Shown one piece after another: positions 9,017-17,033 of a stretch of DNA of 64,000 nucleotides. The notes beneath the pieces were generated by a model that was given only the letters and a program-made list of their open reading frames with translations, did not search any database and had not been told where the DNA came from. Within the stretch, counting starts at the first letter, position 1, and each line of letters starts with the position of its first letter. The translations under genes and the position numbers were made by a program. This DNA comes from Limnospira fusiformis SAG 85.79 (GTDB taxonomy: Bacteria; Cyanobacteriota; Cyanobacteriia; Cyanobacteriales; Microcoleaceae). The stretch covers positions 6,143,363-6,207,362 of the forward strand of contig NZ_CP051185.1 in the NCBI RefSeq assembly GCF_012516315.1, written 5' to 3'.

Positions 9017-9676
9017 TCAATTTCCAGGGGACTGAAACTGCGCCATTAACCAGGCTCCAACTTGTGACTGGTCTTGATTGCGGCTCCGTTGCAGGGCTTG
9101 GTCTAGGGTGGCTATCTCTAGTCCTGGAAACATCACAGAGATATCAATTCGCTGACTCCCGCGATCGCTCATTTGATAAGCCAATACTTCCCCAGTTTCG
9201 ACGTTCACAATCCAATATTCAGCAATCCCGACATCTTCATACAGCACTCGCTTAACGGTGCGATCGTCAAGCAGGGATGATTTTGCCACCTCCACCACCA
9301 AATCTGGCACGGGATACTCTTCCAGATTCACAATATCCGTGCCGCTAGGGATGGCGGTTGCTTTGTTGCCAACATAATACGCTAAATCGGGCTGAAATTC
9401 GGCATAGCCAGTTTTGCGGAAGGAACAGTTGTCTAAAATCGTGAACGGAATGCCTTTCAAAATGCCATAGAGATTAACAGCCAGGGAAATCACACTATGA
9501 TTTGTGCTGTGGTCAAAGCCTACGGAGACTTGCATTTCTAATCTCATTCGCCCATTGCTGTAATAGCCTTTAGATTTAGCATGGGCGGGGTCATCCAAAG
9601 CACTCAGGTACTCATTCCAGGTAGCCGGAACCCAGGTATCACTAGCGATTAGATTAGAGAGGGGATTCATGCTCAT
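9017..9676 (-). CDS. Uma2 family (DUF820) putative endonuclease
   Basis: Member of the PD-(D/E)xK-fold Uma2 family, very abundant in filamentous cyanobacteria. The 219-residue protein has FQPDLAYYV (about 113-121) and PDLVVEVAKSSLLDDRTVKRVLYE starting near residue 143, the region where the D, E and K active-site residues sit, followed by AEYWIVN. Its start lies 2 bp after the stop of the DUF433 gene, so the two are co-transcribed leftward. The biological role of the family is unsettled; it is often near transposons and toxin-antitoxin genes. Confidence 0.85.
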   Translation of the reverse strand: MSMNPLSNLIASDTWVPATWNEYLSALDDPAHAKSKGYYSNGRMRLEMQVSVGFDHSTNHSVISLAVNLYGILKGIPFTILDNCSFRKTGYAEFQPDLAYYVGNKATAIPSGTDIVNLEEYPVPDLVVEVAKSSLLDDRTVKRVLYEDVGIAEYWIVNVETGEVLAYQMSDRGSQRIDISVMFPGLEIATLDQALQRSRNQDQSQVGAWLMAQFQSPGN

Positions 9677-9678
9677 CT

Positions 9679-9912
9679 TTAAATGCTTAACAGATTCAAA
9701 CGGGGGTGGTTTAGTTTACGAGCCGCATAGATTAGACAAGCCTTGAGATCATCAGCTTCCAGATCGGGCATTTCTTCAAGGATTTCTCCCTGACTTAAAC
9801 CGGAGGCAAACAAGTCCAGGACATCGGATACTCGGATTCTCATTCCTCGGATACAGGGGCGACCGCCACATTGTCTAGGATTAACGGTAATTCTGGAAAG
9901 TAGTTCGCTCAT
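9679..9912 (-). CDS. DUF433 domain protein
   Basis: Small 77-residue DUF433 protein with the signature RITVNPRQCGGRPCIRGMRI and a C-terminal helix-turn-helix-like part (ILEEMPDLEADDLKACLIYA). DUF433 proteins are usually antitoxin-like DNA binders paired with a PIN-like toxin. Here the downstream partner is a Uma2 gene with a 2-bp gap and no DUF5615 toxin follows, so the pairing is unusual or the toxin has been lost. Confidence 0.85.
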   Translation of the reverse strand: MSELLSRITVNPRQCGGRPCIRGMRIRVSDVLDLFASGLSQGEILEEMPDLEADDLKACLIYAARKLNHPRLNLLSI

Positions 9913-9968
9913 ACTTGATGGTTCCCTTGTGATTCGGTTCGATTCACGGTGTCGTTAATTTTAGTTTA

Positions 9969-10073
9969 CTATAGCAATCCTAAATGATTTGTAACATTTT
10001 TAGCTCCCCTCTCCCGTTCTGGGAGAGGGGTTGGGGGTGAGGGTCTTCCACAACTGATTTAGGACTGCTATAG
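9969..10073. repeat. Palindromic miniature element
   Basis: A 105-bp element whose ends form an inverted repeat of about 17 bp (CTATAGCAATCCTAAAT against GATTTAGGACTGCTATAG on the other side, one mismatch). Nested inside is a hairpin CCCCTCTCCC...GGGAGAGGGG at about 10006-10030. It carries no gene and looks like a MITE. The same core recurs at 11028-11292 and 18541-18612. Confidence 0.65.
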
Positions 10074-10206
10074 AAATTCCTGGAGTTCTGACTTACTGTC
10101 TTTACGAAGTCCCATCTAATCCGGTTAAATAGCCCAAACCCATTGTTCCAGAAACCCGGTTTTGGGTCAGGATGCGCGAATAAGTGGGAGATGACCTAAT
10201 CTGGCA

Positions 10207-10518
10207 TTAATCACCTGTCCAATCTTCAATTTTTAATGCCGGAACTTTCCTGAAATCTTGGAGGTTTCGGGTTAACAAAACCCTATCACGGGACAGGGCG
10301 ATCGCCGCCATTCTCAGATCCATTGTAGAGACTCGAATTTTTTGCTGTCGTAGCTCCTGGAAAACAGCGATCGCCTGAACATCAAAGGGTAAAATGGGAG
10401 CCGAGGTAAAGCATTGGAGAATCTCTGACAATAGAGTATATCCCCGCCGGATATCAGTATCGGTCTGAGCACGGTTAATAAAATCATGAGCGCCAACAAC
10501 CTGCTCATGAAAGCTCAC
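10207..10518 (-). pseudogene. PIN-domain toxin, N-terminally truncated
   Basis: The frame holds the middle and end of a VapC-type PIN domain: VSFHEQVVGAHDFINRAQ, then VSTMDLRMAAIALSRDRVLLTRNLQDFRKVP, containing the conserved DxxxAA and TRNxxDF motifs. The N-terminal ~40 residues with the first catalytic Asp (LLDTN) are absent; immediately upstream the sequence is the end of the HEPN gene. The only possible start is a GTG at 10518. Without the first Asp the ribonuclease would be inactive, so I call it a relic. Confidence 0.75.
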
Positions 10519-10544
10519 AATTGAAAAAGCAAAGTTGTCTAAGG

Positions 10545-10922
10545 TTACAAGTTTTCGGTCGCGAAACTGATAAATTGCTGACAGTGATCCAACAAAATTT
10601 CAACCTCAACATCCGTGATTTTCAAGTCATCATCAACGCTATAATCAGCAGTTGCTCGTTTATTTTGGGCATTAATCAAAAACCGATGAAATTCCAGAGG
10701 AACAATCCATTTTTTAGCGATATCTCGCCCAAAAGCTGCAATAACTGCTCCATGACTTGAGAACGTCAAATCTTGCTCCCAAAGAAAAGCTTCAGCAATG
10801 TAAAACATCCCATAGTAAGCTCGTGAGGCAGCAAAATCATAAAACCCCTGTTCGTTTAAAACCTGAGCCGCTTGATAACTTTCTTGAGCTTTGGCGATTA
10901 ATTTTTGAGACTTGGGTTTCAT
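10545..10922 (-). CDS. HEPN domain protein, probable toxin of an MNT/HEPN pair
   Basis: The 125-residue helical protein carries the HEPN signature SRAYYGMFYIAEAFLW (about 31-46). HEPN proteins of this type are ribonuclease toxins neutralised by a minimal nucleotidyltransferase, in known cases by adenylylation. The usual RX4-6H catalytic motif is not obvious: Tyr stands where several relatives have His after RAYYGMF, so activity is uncertain. Its presumed partner MNT lies upstream on the same strand at 11326-11649, but the two are separated by ~400 bp of palindromic repeats instead of being adjacent. Confidence 0.8.
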   Translation of the reverse strand: MKPKSQKLIAKAQESYQAAQVLNEQGFYDFAASRAYYGMFYIAEAFLWEQDLTFSSHGAVIAAFGRDIAKKWIVPLEFHRFLINAQNKRATADYSVDDDLKITDVEVEILLDHCQQFISFATENL

Positions 10923-11027
10923 ATAGCTTGTTTAACTGAAAGGTAACCGGGGAGATTGTTCTCGTCTTTGGATTGAGCTGGTGCGTCAGTCTTCATCGCA
11001 TACATTTTCCTTGACCTTTTAGACGCA

Positions 11028-11148
11028 TATAGCGGTTCCCGGGCTGATGAGGTACTTTTCAAAGCCCCTCTCCCCCTGAGCTAAGTCGAAGGGCTGGGAG
11101 AGGGGTTTGGGGTGAGGGTCTGTACCTTATGGACATGAGAAAAGCTAT
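11028..11148. repeat. Palindromic repeat element, tandem copy 1
   Basis: A 121-bp unit starting TATAGCGGTTCC and ending ATGAGAAAAGC, with partial inverted ends (TATAGC/GCTATA, GAGGTAC/GTACCTT) and the nested CCCCTCTCCC/GGGAGAGGGG hairpin. It is directly followed by a second copy. Together they fill most of the 403-bp gap between the HEPN and MNT genes; the rest of that gap (10923-11027) shows nothing recognisable. Confidence 0.75.
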
Positions 11149-11292
11149 ATAGCGGTTCCCGGACTGATGAGGTACTTTTCAAAGCCCCTCTCCCCCTGAG
11201 CTAAGCCTGTCCTGAGCGAAGCCGAAGGGTCGAAGGGCTGGGAGAGGGGTTTGGGGTGAGGGTCTGTACCTTATGGACATGAGAAAAGCTAT
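11149..11292. repeat. Palindromic repeat element, tandem copy 2
   Basis: Second copy of the 11028-11148 element, nearly identical but 23-24 bp longer through an internal stretch (CCTGTCCTGAGCGAAGCCGA) in the hairpin loop. That stretch is itself a short sequence common in cyanobacterial intergenic repeats, so it may be a nested insertion or a microduplication. Confidence 0.75.
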
Positions 11293-11325
11293 ACCACACT
11301 CTTTATAAGTCTACCTGGATGCAGT

Positions 11326-11649
11326 TTATACAAAAATCCCCTCTTTTTTGACATTATAAATAAAAGGAGAATCCTGAGTTTTGAACCTTTCTGAAGTAAT
11401 AAACTGCCACGATATCACCACATCATAATCTAAGCAAATTTGGGTGATAAACTCCGTTGTTTTATCAATTTCCTGAAAAGGATGTTCCAAAACCTTCAAA
11501 ATAATCAAAAAGTCAATATCCGAATACTCTTGGGCATCTCCTCGCGCTTGAGACCCATATAAAATAATCGCTTCTATCTGGTCTTGATAATAATTCATCA
11601 GACCTTCTTTAACTCGCTGGATAACTAATGGTAGGTGGGGATTTTGCAT
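11326..11649 (-). CDS. Minimal nucleotidyltransferase (MntA-like antitoxin)
   Basis: The 107-residue protein has the nucleotidyltransferase signature GSQARG...SDID (about residues 32-46, GS-x10-D-x-D), ending in the beta strand FLIIL. MNT proteins of this size pair with HEPN toxins and can inactivate them by transferring AMP. It is the upstream gene of the pair relative to HEPN at 10545-10922, the normal order, but separated by inserted repeats. Whether one transcript still covers both is open. Confidence 0.85.
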   Translation of the reverse strand: MQNPHLPLVIQRVKEGLMNYYQDQIEAIILYGSQARGDAQEYSDIDFLIILKVLEHPFQEIDKTTEFITQICLDYDVVISWQFITSERFKTQDSPFIYNVKKEGIFV

Positions 11650-11675
11650 AGAACTTGGCTGTTTTTTACTTCATT

Positions 11676-11879
11676 CTAGCTCTTTTGGCGAAAAGTGCGC
11701 CCATGTTCAAGGGCTTCCAGAAATGCGGTTTCGTCAGAAATAGAACCCACAACTTGAGTCAGCCAATTCTCAGGAGGAGACTGACTCTCGACTTTTTGTT
11801 TGAGTTGGGAAACCGTTTGCTCTAGGGTAAGCAAACGCTGTTCTAGGGTCACTTCGTCTAATATAATTTTCTCAACCAA
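11676..11879 (-). CDS. Small coiled-coil protein, antitoxin-like
   Basis: A 67-residue acidic protein with a heptad-like N-terminal half (LEQRLLTLEQTVSQLKQKV) and a C-terminal half containing NWLTQVVGSISDETAFLEAL. I know this pattern from small proteins placed before PIN toxins in cyanobacteria, but no toxin follows; the next gene, 26 bp on, is the MNT. It may be an orphan antitoxin. Its function is not established. Confidence 0.55.
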   Translation of the reverse strand: MVEKIILDEVTLEQRLLTLEQTVSQLKQKVESQSPPENWLTQVVGSISDETAFLEALEHGRTFRQKS

Positions 11880-11960
11880 GCTAACTCTTTTTTAGTTTAG
11901 AGGATGGGAACCCCAACTGTCTCCGGTCAACCATCAGTTTCTCTGGTAGGGACTCCCTAA

Positions 11961-12038
11961 CGGGGGTCGCCAATCAACACCAACGGCGACCAGAAAAACG
12001 GATGACGGTGAGACTGACTTAATTTAGCCTCACGCAAT
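11961..12038 (-). pseudogene. 3' fragment of a CHAT-domain gene
   Basis: 78 bp that match the end of the CHAT gene (12773-12850) at a constant 812-bp offset with about three or four mismatches. On the minus strand it reads LREAKLSQSHRHPFFWSPLV and ends in the same GDPR plus stop. It sits on the far side of the PIN/Phd pair from the intact CHAT gene, so that pair is flanked by direct copies of the CHAT 3' end. Confidence 0.85.
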
Positions 12039-12056
12039 ATCACTCTAGACTATTGC

Positions 12057-12446
12057 TTAACTAACGGTTTGGATCGCTGAATTGCTGATAATATTAGCAT
12101 CAACTGTAGCCAGTGTTAACCCATAGTACATAGCGGTGGCTACAATAAATCTGTCGGCTGGGTCTTGATGGGGTAGGGAAATCTGGCGACTTAAAATAGC
12201 AATGGCATAATTCATCTCAGCTTCACGAGTTTTCAGTGTTTTCAAAGCTAAGTTAACCCATGTAATCGGGTCAGGATGTAAAGATATCCGTTTTTTTTCT
12301 GCTAAAATCAATGTTTCCCAAATGCTAATTGGACTCAGCCAAAGTTCAGTATTAGGAGCGACAATTGTAGTTTGAAGTTGGCTTGATAAGCGTTGGTCTC
12401 CCAGTAAATACCACAGCCAAATGTGGGTATCTAGCAGCAGTTTCAT
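12057..12446 (-). CDS. VapC-like PIN-domain toxin
   Basis: The 129-residue PIN ribonuclease starts MKLLLDTHIWLWYLLGD with the first catalytic Asp. It continues with the conserved Glu in SIWETLILAEK and the HQDPADRFIVATA motif typical of the VapC group that pairs with Phd/YefM antitoxins. Full length with all acidic residues visible, so probably active. It overlaps the upstream antitoxin by 4 bp. The module lies between the CHAT gene and a copy of the CHAT 3' end. Confidence 0.9.
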   Translation of the reverse strand: MKLLLDTHIWLWYLLGDQRLSSQLQTTIVAPNTELWLSPISIWETLILAEKKRISLHPDPITWVNLALKTLKTREAEMNYAIAILSRQISLPHQDPADRFIVATAMYYGLTLATVDANIISNSAIQTVS

Positions 12447-12676
12447 TGCAGTACATCCCAGGGTTGAGGCTCTGGAGTAATTATATCTCCTAAAATTTCA
12501 CCGCTTCCCTTCATGACCCCAAAAGCCGGGCGTTCATCTGAGGGAGTGGCGGGATAGATAATCACTAACGGTTTACCTTCATGGATGACCGTAATCGGGG
12601 TTTTAGTCCGTTCGACTTCTAAAAAGAGATTCTGGAGAATTTGAGGCAGTTCATGGGTCGTAATTTCTGTCATCAA
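12443..12676 (-). CDS. Phd/YefM-type antitoxin
   Basis: The 77-residue protein has the Phd/YefM N-terminal DNA-binding pattern (ITTHELPQILQNLFLEVERT, then PITVIHEGKPLVIIYPA) and an acidic tail that would wrap the PIN toxin. Its stop overlaps the toxin start by 4 bp, indicating translational coupling. Two ATG codons in a row are possible starts; a GGAGG purine run lies just upstream on the minus strand. Confidence 0.85.
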   Translation of the reverse strand: MMTEITTHELPQILQNLFLEVERTKTPITVIHEGKPLVIIYPATPSDERPAFGVMKGSGEILGDIITPEPQPWDVLQ

Positions 12677-12768
12677 TTACCTCCTGGAGGGTGAAAAAAT
12701 CTGGTAAATGCCGCACCGCTTAATTTTAGTTTACTAGAAATTCCCCGAGTCCTAACCCAGCGTCTGGA

Positions 12769-14019
12769 CTACCGGGGGTCGCCAATCAACACCAACGGCG
12801 ACCAGAAAAACGGATGACGGTGAGACTGACTTAACTTCGCCTGACGCAATGCCTCCACCTTACTCAACCCCTCCTCCATAATCAGGCGATAAAACTCCGT
12901 TGTCACTGCTGCTGTTGCCGCATCATCCGCATTCCACAACGTGGCCATCAACGCCCTCGCCCCCGCACGTTCCCAAATATAAGCCATTCCCATAATCGCA
13001 TCTCCATCCAGATTGGTCTGTAATGCGGTCTGACAGGCGGTCAATGCCACCAATTGGGTATCCTGTAACCCTAGTAATGCCGCGTCGGCTAGGGGATATT
13101 CTCCATCGGCAAATAACAGGGTGTTGGCGTTCATGTGGGTTTCTCGTAGTTGCTCATCCTCACAAATATCTTGCCCCAAAAAACAACAACCCAATTGCTG
13201 AAAACAGCCGTGGGTGGCGATATGCAGATAGCGATGACGGGAGGATTGACGTTTGAACACTTCCAACGTCGCCTGGTGGTGGCGGTAAATCTCACTCTCT
13301 GGGGCGAGGCGGAGGAGGGCATCGACTTCGGCTTCCGTTCCCGGTAGATTAAACAAGGGGTCTTGGGGTTTAGGATTGGCAAAGCCGAGGACTCGGTAAC
13401 CCCCAGAGAAGCGGGGGAGGAAGGTGGTGCTAACTAGGGCGAGGGTGAGCAAGGTTCCCCCCAGTTTCCAATGGTGTTTGACTGTGGCTCCCATGCCGAT
13501 GATTCCTAGGAGGAGGGAAAGCGTCCACAGGGGAAAGTTGAGAAACGGGGAGGGGGAAGGACTGGCGAGGAGGGAACGACTGGAGAGACGAGTGAGATAA
13601 TGGATGGGGTACTGTTGCAGCAGGAATTGGTCCTTTTCCGAGTCCCGGAGGGTTTCAAAGGGGAATTGGCGCAGGGACCCGGTGGCGATGATGGCGAGTT
13701 GTTGGGGGTTGAGGGCTTCAATCTCGGCGGCAACAGGGCGGATTAGGTGGTCGTAGAGGGTGGCGGAAAGGCGACGATAGCCGGAATCGCCGCTTTGGAG
13801 CATTTGGCGATATTCTGTCACCCACTCGTTGAACTCCTCGGCATCGATGGGGACTTTTTTAACCCTGAGACTGTCGCGGCTGAGGAGAAAGAGGGCGATC
13901 GTGTTGGGAACGTTTTGGATATTTGTGAGGAGAACGGGTTGTAAGACAACGGTTCCCGGGGGGGAGGATGGTTTGCAGTTGGCTGAGGTCTTCGGGTTGA
14001 ATTTCAAAGAGTTCCGCAA
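12769..14019 (-). CDS. CHAT-domain protease part of a frameshifted TPR-CHAT gene
   Basis: The open frame covers the C-terminal half of a TPR-CHAT protein. The CHAT (caspase-like) domain shows the catalytic His in LHIATHGCFQ and the catalytic Cys in VALTACQTAL, ending in ALRQAKLSQSHRHPFFWSPL. Before it are two hydrophobic segments (LWTLSLLLGIIGMGATV and LGGTLLTLALVSTTFL), so the protease domain is probably membrane-linked. True homology begins only at TVVLQPV; the preceding ~20 residues are the wrong frame of the TPR part. A 7-G run at 13958-13964 separates the two frames; one base fewer would join them. Possible activation of such proteases by partner-sensing TPRs is family knowledge. Confidence 0.8.
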   Translation of the reverse strand: MRNSLKFNPKTSANCKPSSPPGTVVLQPVLLTNIQNVPNTIALFLLSRDSLRVKKVPIDAEEFNEWVTEYRQMLQSGDSGYRRLSATLYDHLIRPVAAEIEALNPQQLAIIATGSLRQFPFETLRDSEKDQFLLQQYPIHYLTRLSSRSLLASPSPSPFLNFPLWTLSLLLGIIGMGATVKHHWKLGGTLLTLALVSTTFLPRFSGGYRVLGFANPKPQDPLFNLPGTEAEVDALLRLAPESEIYRHHQATLEVFKRQSSRHRYLHIATHGCFQQLGCCFLGQDICEDEQLRETHMNANTLLFADGEYPLADAALLGLQDTQLVALTACQTALQTNLDGDAIMGMAYIWERAGARALMATLWNADDAATAAVTTEFYRLIMEEGLSKVEALRQAKLSQSHRHPFFWSPLVLIGDPR

Positions 14020-16876
14020 CTTCGGGGTAGGTATTGGCGAGGGTTTCCGCTTGTTGGAGGACTTGCGCTTCTAAGTCGCGCATTTGGTCCACCAGGGCAG
14101 TGCTGAAGTTGTCTTGCAGTTGTTGGCGCAGGGCTTGCAGTTGTTGGGATTGCTCGTTCCAGTCATCAAGGGCGGCTTGGGCTTCGGGGTTAGCCACTCT
14201 CACACCGATGAGACGGTTATAATCGGCTAGTTCGTAGGTGGTGACGCGGTTCGCCCATTCAAAGGCGCGTTGGGGCTGGTTTTGGTCGATGAGCAGGTCA
14301 ACCAGGGCAACGGCTCTCCCGCGATTGGTTTGGAGGAAAGTCTCGCGGAATTCTTTTTGCAGTTCACCTCGGAGTTCAAGGAGGATGTTCAGGGAGTCTT
14401 CCCAGTAGGTGATGGCTTTGTCGGGTTGGTTGGTGTCTCGGTAGACGGAGGCTATGTTGCTGAGAGTGGTGATTTCTTGAGGGCGATCGCCCACTTCTCG
14501 GTGAATGAGCAAGGCTGGATTGTGGTAGTCGTCCAGGGCTTGAGTCGGTTTGCCCAAAGCATTGTAGACCGCACCAATGTTGTTGAGAGTGTAGGCTTCT
14601 CCAGGGCGATCGCCCACTTCTCGGTGAATTGGCAAGGCCTGATTCAGGTAGTCCAGGGCTTGAGTCCGGTTGCCCAAGGTATTGTACATTGTACCAATGT
14701 TGTTGAGAGTGGTGGCTTCCTTTGAGCGATCGCCCACTTCTCGCTGAATTGACAAAGCCTGATTGTAGTAGTCCAGGGCTTCAGTCCGCTTGCCCAAGGC
14801 ATTGTACACTGCACCAATGTTATGGAGAGTGGCGGCTTCCCCTGAACGATTGCCCACTTCTCGCTGAATTGACAAAGCCTGATTGTAGTAGTCCAGGGCT
14901 TCAGTCCGCTTGCCCAAGGCATTGTAGACCACGCCAATGCCATTGAGAGTCATGGCTTCTCCTGAGCGATCGCCCACTTCTCGCCTCATTGGCAAAGCCT
15001 GATTGTAGTAGTCCAGAGCTTGAGTCCGATTGCCCAAGCTCTGGTACACCAAGCCCATATTATGGACGGTGGTAGCTTCTTCAGAGCGATCGCCCACTTC
15101 TCGGTGAATCAGCAAAGCCTGATTGTAGTAGTCCAGGGCTTGAGTCCGGTTGCCCAAAGCATAATAAACCAGGCCAATGTTGTTGAGAGTTACGCCTTCC
15201 CCAGGGCGATCGCCCACTTCTCGCCGAATCGACAGGGCTTGATTGAAATAGTCCAGGGCTTGAGTCCGATTGCCCAAGGTATCATACCCGCTACCAATGT
15301 TATGGAGGGTGGAGGCTTCTCCTGAGCGATCACCCACTTCTCGACAAATCGACAGAGCCTGATTGTAGTAGTCCAAGGCTTTCGTAGGGTTGCCCAAGGT
15401 CTTGTACACTCCACCAATGTTATTGAGAGTGGTGGCTTCCCCTGAGCGATTACCCACTTCTCGGTGAATCCGCAAGGCTTGATTATAGTAGTCCATGGCT
15501 TGAGTCCATTTGCCTAAAGCATGGTACACCAAGCCAATGTTGTTGAGAGCGGTGGCTTCTCCTGAGCGATCGCCCACCTCTCGCATGATAGGCAAAGCCT
15601 GATTGTAGTAGTCCAGAGCTTCAGTCCGGTTGCCCAAGGCATTGTAGACACTACCAATGTTATAGAGAGTCTTGCCTTCCCCTGAGCGATCGCCCACTTC
15701 TCGCCGAATCGGCAAAGCCTGATTTAAGTAGTCCAGGGCTTCAGTCCGCTTGCCCAAGGCATCGTACATTACACCAATGTCGTTGAGCGTGGTGGCTTCC
15801 CCTGAGCGATTACCCACGTCTCGCAGAATGGGCAAGGCTTGATTGAAATAATTTAGGGCTTGAGTTTGGTTGCCCAAGGCATGGTACACCGAGCCAATGT
15901 TATAGAGAGTGGTGGCTTCCATAGAGCGCTGGCCTACCTCTCGCCAAATTGGTAAGGCTTGATTGAAGTAGTCCAGGGCTTCAGTCCGCTTGCCCAAGGC
16001 ATGGTACATTCCACCAATATCGTTGAGAGTGGCGGCTTCCCCTGAACGATTGCCCACCTCTCGCATGATAGGCAAAACCTGATTGTAGTGGTTCAGGGCT
16101 TCCGTCCGCTTGTCCAAGGCCTCGTACACTCGACCCATGTTAGTGAGAGTGGCGAGTTCCCCTGAGCGATTGCCCACTTCACGCCAAATTGACAAAGCCT
16201 GATTAAAATAGTCCAGGGCTTCCATGTGCTTGCCCAAGGCATGGTACACTCCTCCAATATTATTGAGGGTGGTGGCTTCCCCTGAGCGAGCGCCCACTTC
16301 TCGTCTCAGAGCCAAGGCTTGATTGTAGTAGTCCAGGGCTTCAGTACGGTTGCCCAAGTCATCGTAAACTAAACCGATGTTATGAAGGGTGGTGGCTTCC
16401 TCTGAGCGATCGCCCACTTCTTGCAGAATGGGCAAGGCTTGATTGAAATAGTCCAAAGCTTTAGTCCGGTTGCCCAAGGCATTGTACACGCTACCAATGG
16501 TAGTGAGGATGGTGGCTTCCCCTGATCTGTTATTCGTCTCTCGAAAAAGAATCAGTGCTTTTTGATAGAATTCTAAAGCCTTGGGGTTTTGTCGGAGCTG
16601 GTTATAATTTCGACCAATTCCGAAAAGGGCTACGGCTTCCAACTGCTGATTTTGCAATTGTCGAGCCGCCTCTAAAACACGCTCCAATGTTTTGATCGCC
16701 TGCACAGGTTGCCCCTGTCTTGTCTGTTGAGTACCCTGCTTTAACAGTTGCTCAACCTCCCTTTGCGACATCCTCCCCTGCGCCAAAACCGTCTGTGCCT
16801 CCACCCAAGGCGACAGAGAACCCATGCCCAACAGCAGCGAAACCGTCAACAGCGAACTCACCCAGCGTCCAGTCAT
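13859..16876 (-). CDS. TPR part of the frameshifted TPR-CHAT protein, exported
   Basis: N-terminal signal peptide (MTGRWVSSLLTVSLLLGMGS, then EAQTVLAQ) followed by about 18 tetratricopeptide-like repeats of 40 residues with the consensus EVGDRSGEATTLNNIG and then ALGNRTEALDYYNQAL. Downstream is a helical segment (QQLQALRQQLQDNFSTALVD). The frame leaves the conserved path after QLQTILPPG and ends in ~28 unrelated residues. From 16876 to 12769 there are 4108 bases; removing one gives exactly 1369 codons, so the original product was a 1368-residue TPR-CHAT protein. Either the gene is recently broken, uses slippage on the C7 run, or the base is a sequencing error. Repeats are so alike that copy number likely varies between strains. 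Confidence 0.85.
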   Translation of the reverse strand: MTGRWVSSLLTVSLLLGMGSLSPWVEAQTVLAQGRMSQREVEQLLKQGTQQTRQGQPVQAIKTLERVLEAARQLQNQQLEAVALFGIGRNYNQLRQNPKALEFYQKALILFRETNNRSGEATILTTIGSVYNALGNRTKALDYFNQALPILQEVGDRSEEATTLHNIGLVYDDLGNRTEALDYYNQALALRREVGARSGEATTLNNIGGVYHALGKHMEALDYFNQALSIWREVGNRSGELATLTNMGRVYEALDKRTEALNHYNQVLPIMREVGNRSGEAATLNDIGGMYHALGKRTEALDYFNQALPIWREVGQRSMEATTLYNIGSVYHALGNQTQALNYFNQALPILRDVGNRSGEATTLNDIGVMYDALGKRTEALDYLNQALPIRREVGDRSGEGKTLYNIGSVYNALGNRTEALDYYNQALPIMREVGDRSGEATALNNIGLVYHALGKWTQAMDYYNQALRIHREVGNRSGEATTLNNIGGVYKTLGNPTKALDYYNQALSICREVGDRSGEASTLHNIGSGYDTLGNRTQALDYFNQALSIRREVGDRPGEGVTLNNIGLVYYALGNRTQALDYYNQALLIHREVGDRSEEATTVHNMGLVYQSLGNRTQALDYYNQALPMRREVGDRSGEAMTLNGIGVVYNALGKRTEALDYYNQALSIQREVGNRSGEAATLHNIGAVYNALGKRTEALDYYNQALSIQREVGDRSKEATTLNNIGTMYNTLGNRTQALDYLNQALPIHREVGDRPGEAYTLNNIGAVYNALGKPTQALDDYHNPALLIHREVGDRPQEITTLSNIASVYRDTNQPDKAITYWEDSLNILLELRGELQKEFRETFLQTNRGRAVALVDLLIDQNQPQRAFEWANRVTTYELADYNRLIGVRVANPEAQAALDDWNEQSQQLQALRQQLQDNFSTALVDQMRDLEAQVLQQAETLANTYPEVAELFEIQPEDLSQLQTILPPGNRCLTTRSPHKYPKRSQHDRPLSPQPRQSQG
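14430..16560 (-). repeat. 120-bp coding tandem repeat (TPR units)
   Basis: About 17-18 near-identical 120-bp units encode the 40-residue TPR motifs. A HIP1 core (GCGATCGCC) recurs at the same place in many units, and neighbouring units (for example 14740-14860 and 14860-14980) are almost the same. Such DNA-level homogeneity indicates ongoing unequal exchange or gene conversion. Confidence 0.9.
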
Positions 16877-17033
16877 GGCTCGACTCTCCCTGTGACTCTA
16901 TCTGTTCTATTATGACCCGAAGGCGCAGAAATTGAGTCTCTCCAAGGACCGCACAGCCATAATATCAGCCTCATCGCCGCCCAGTTTCTCCACCACTATA
17001 ATCAAGGTAGTCTATAACGCTCCTACTGGTGTC

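Noticed and set aside
9007..9255. Plus-strand frame antisense to the Uma2 gene
   Set aside because: Overlaps a clear Uma2 domain on the other strand and shows no family pattern.
14020..16935. Several frames on the plus strand across the TPR repeats
   Set aside because: They mirror the 120-bp repeat on the opposite strand and look like repeat artefacts, not proteins.
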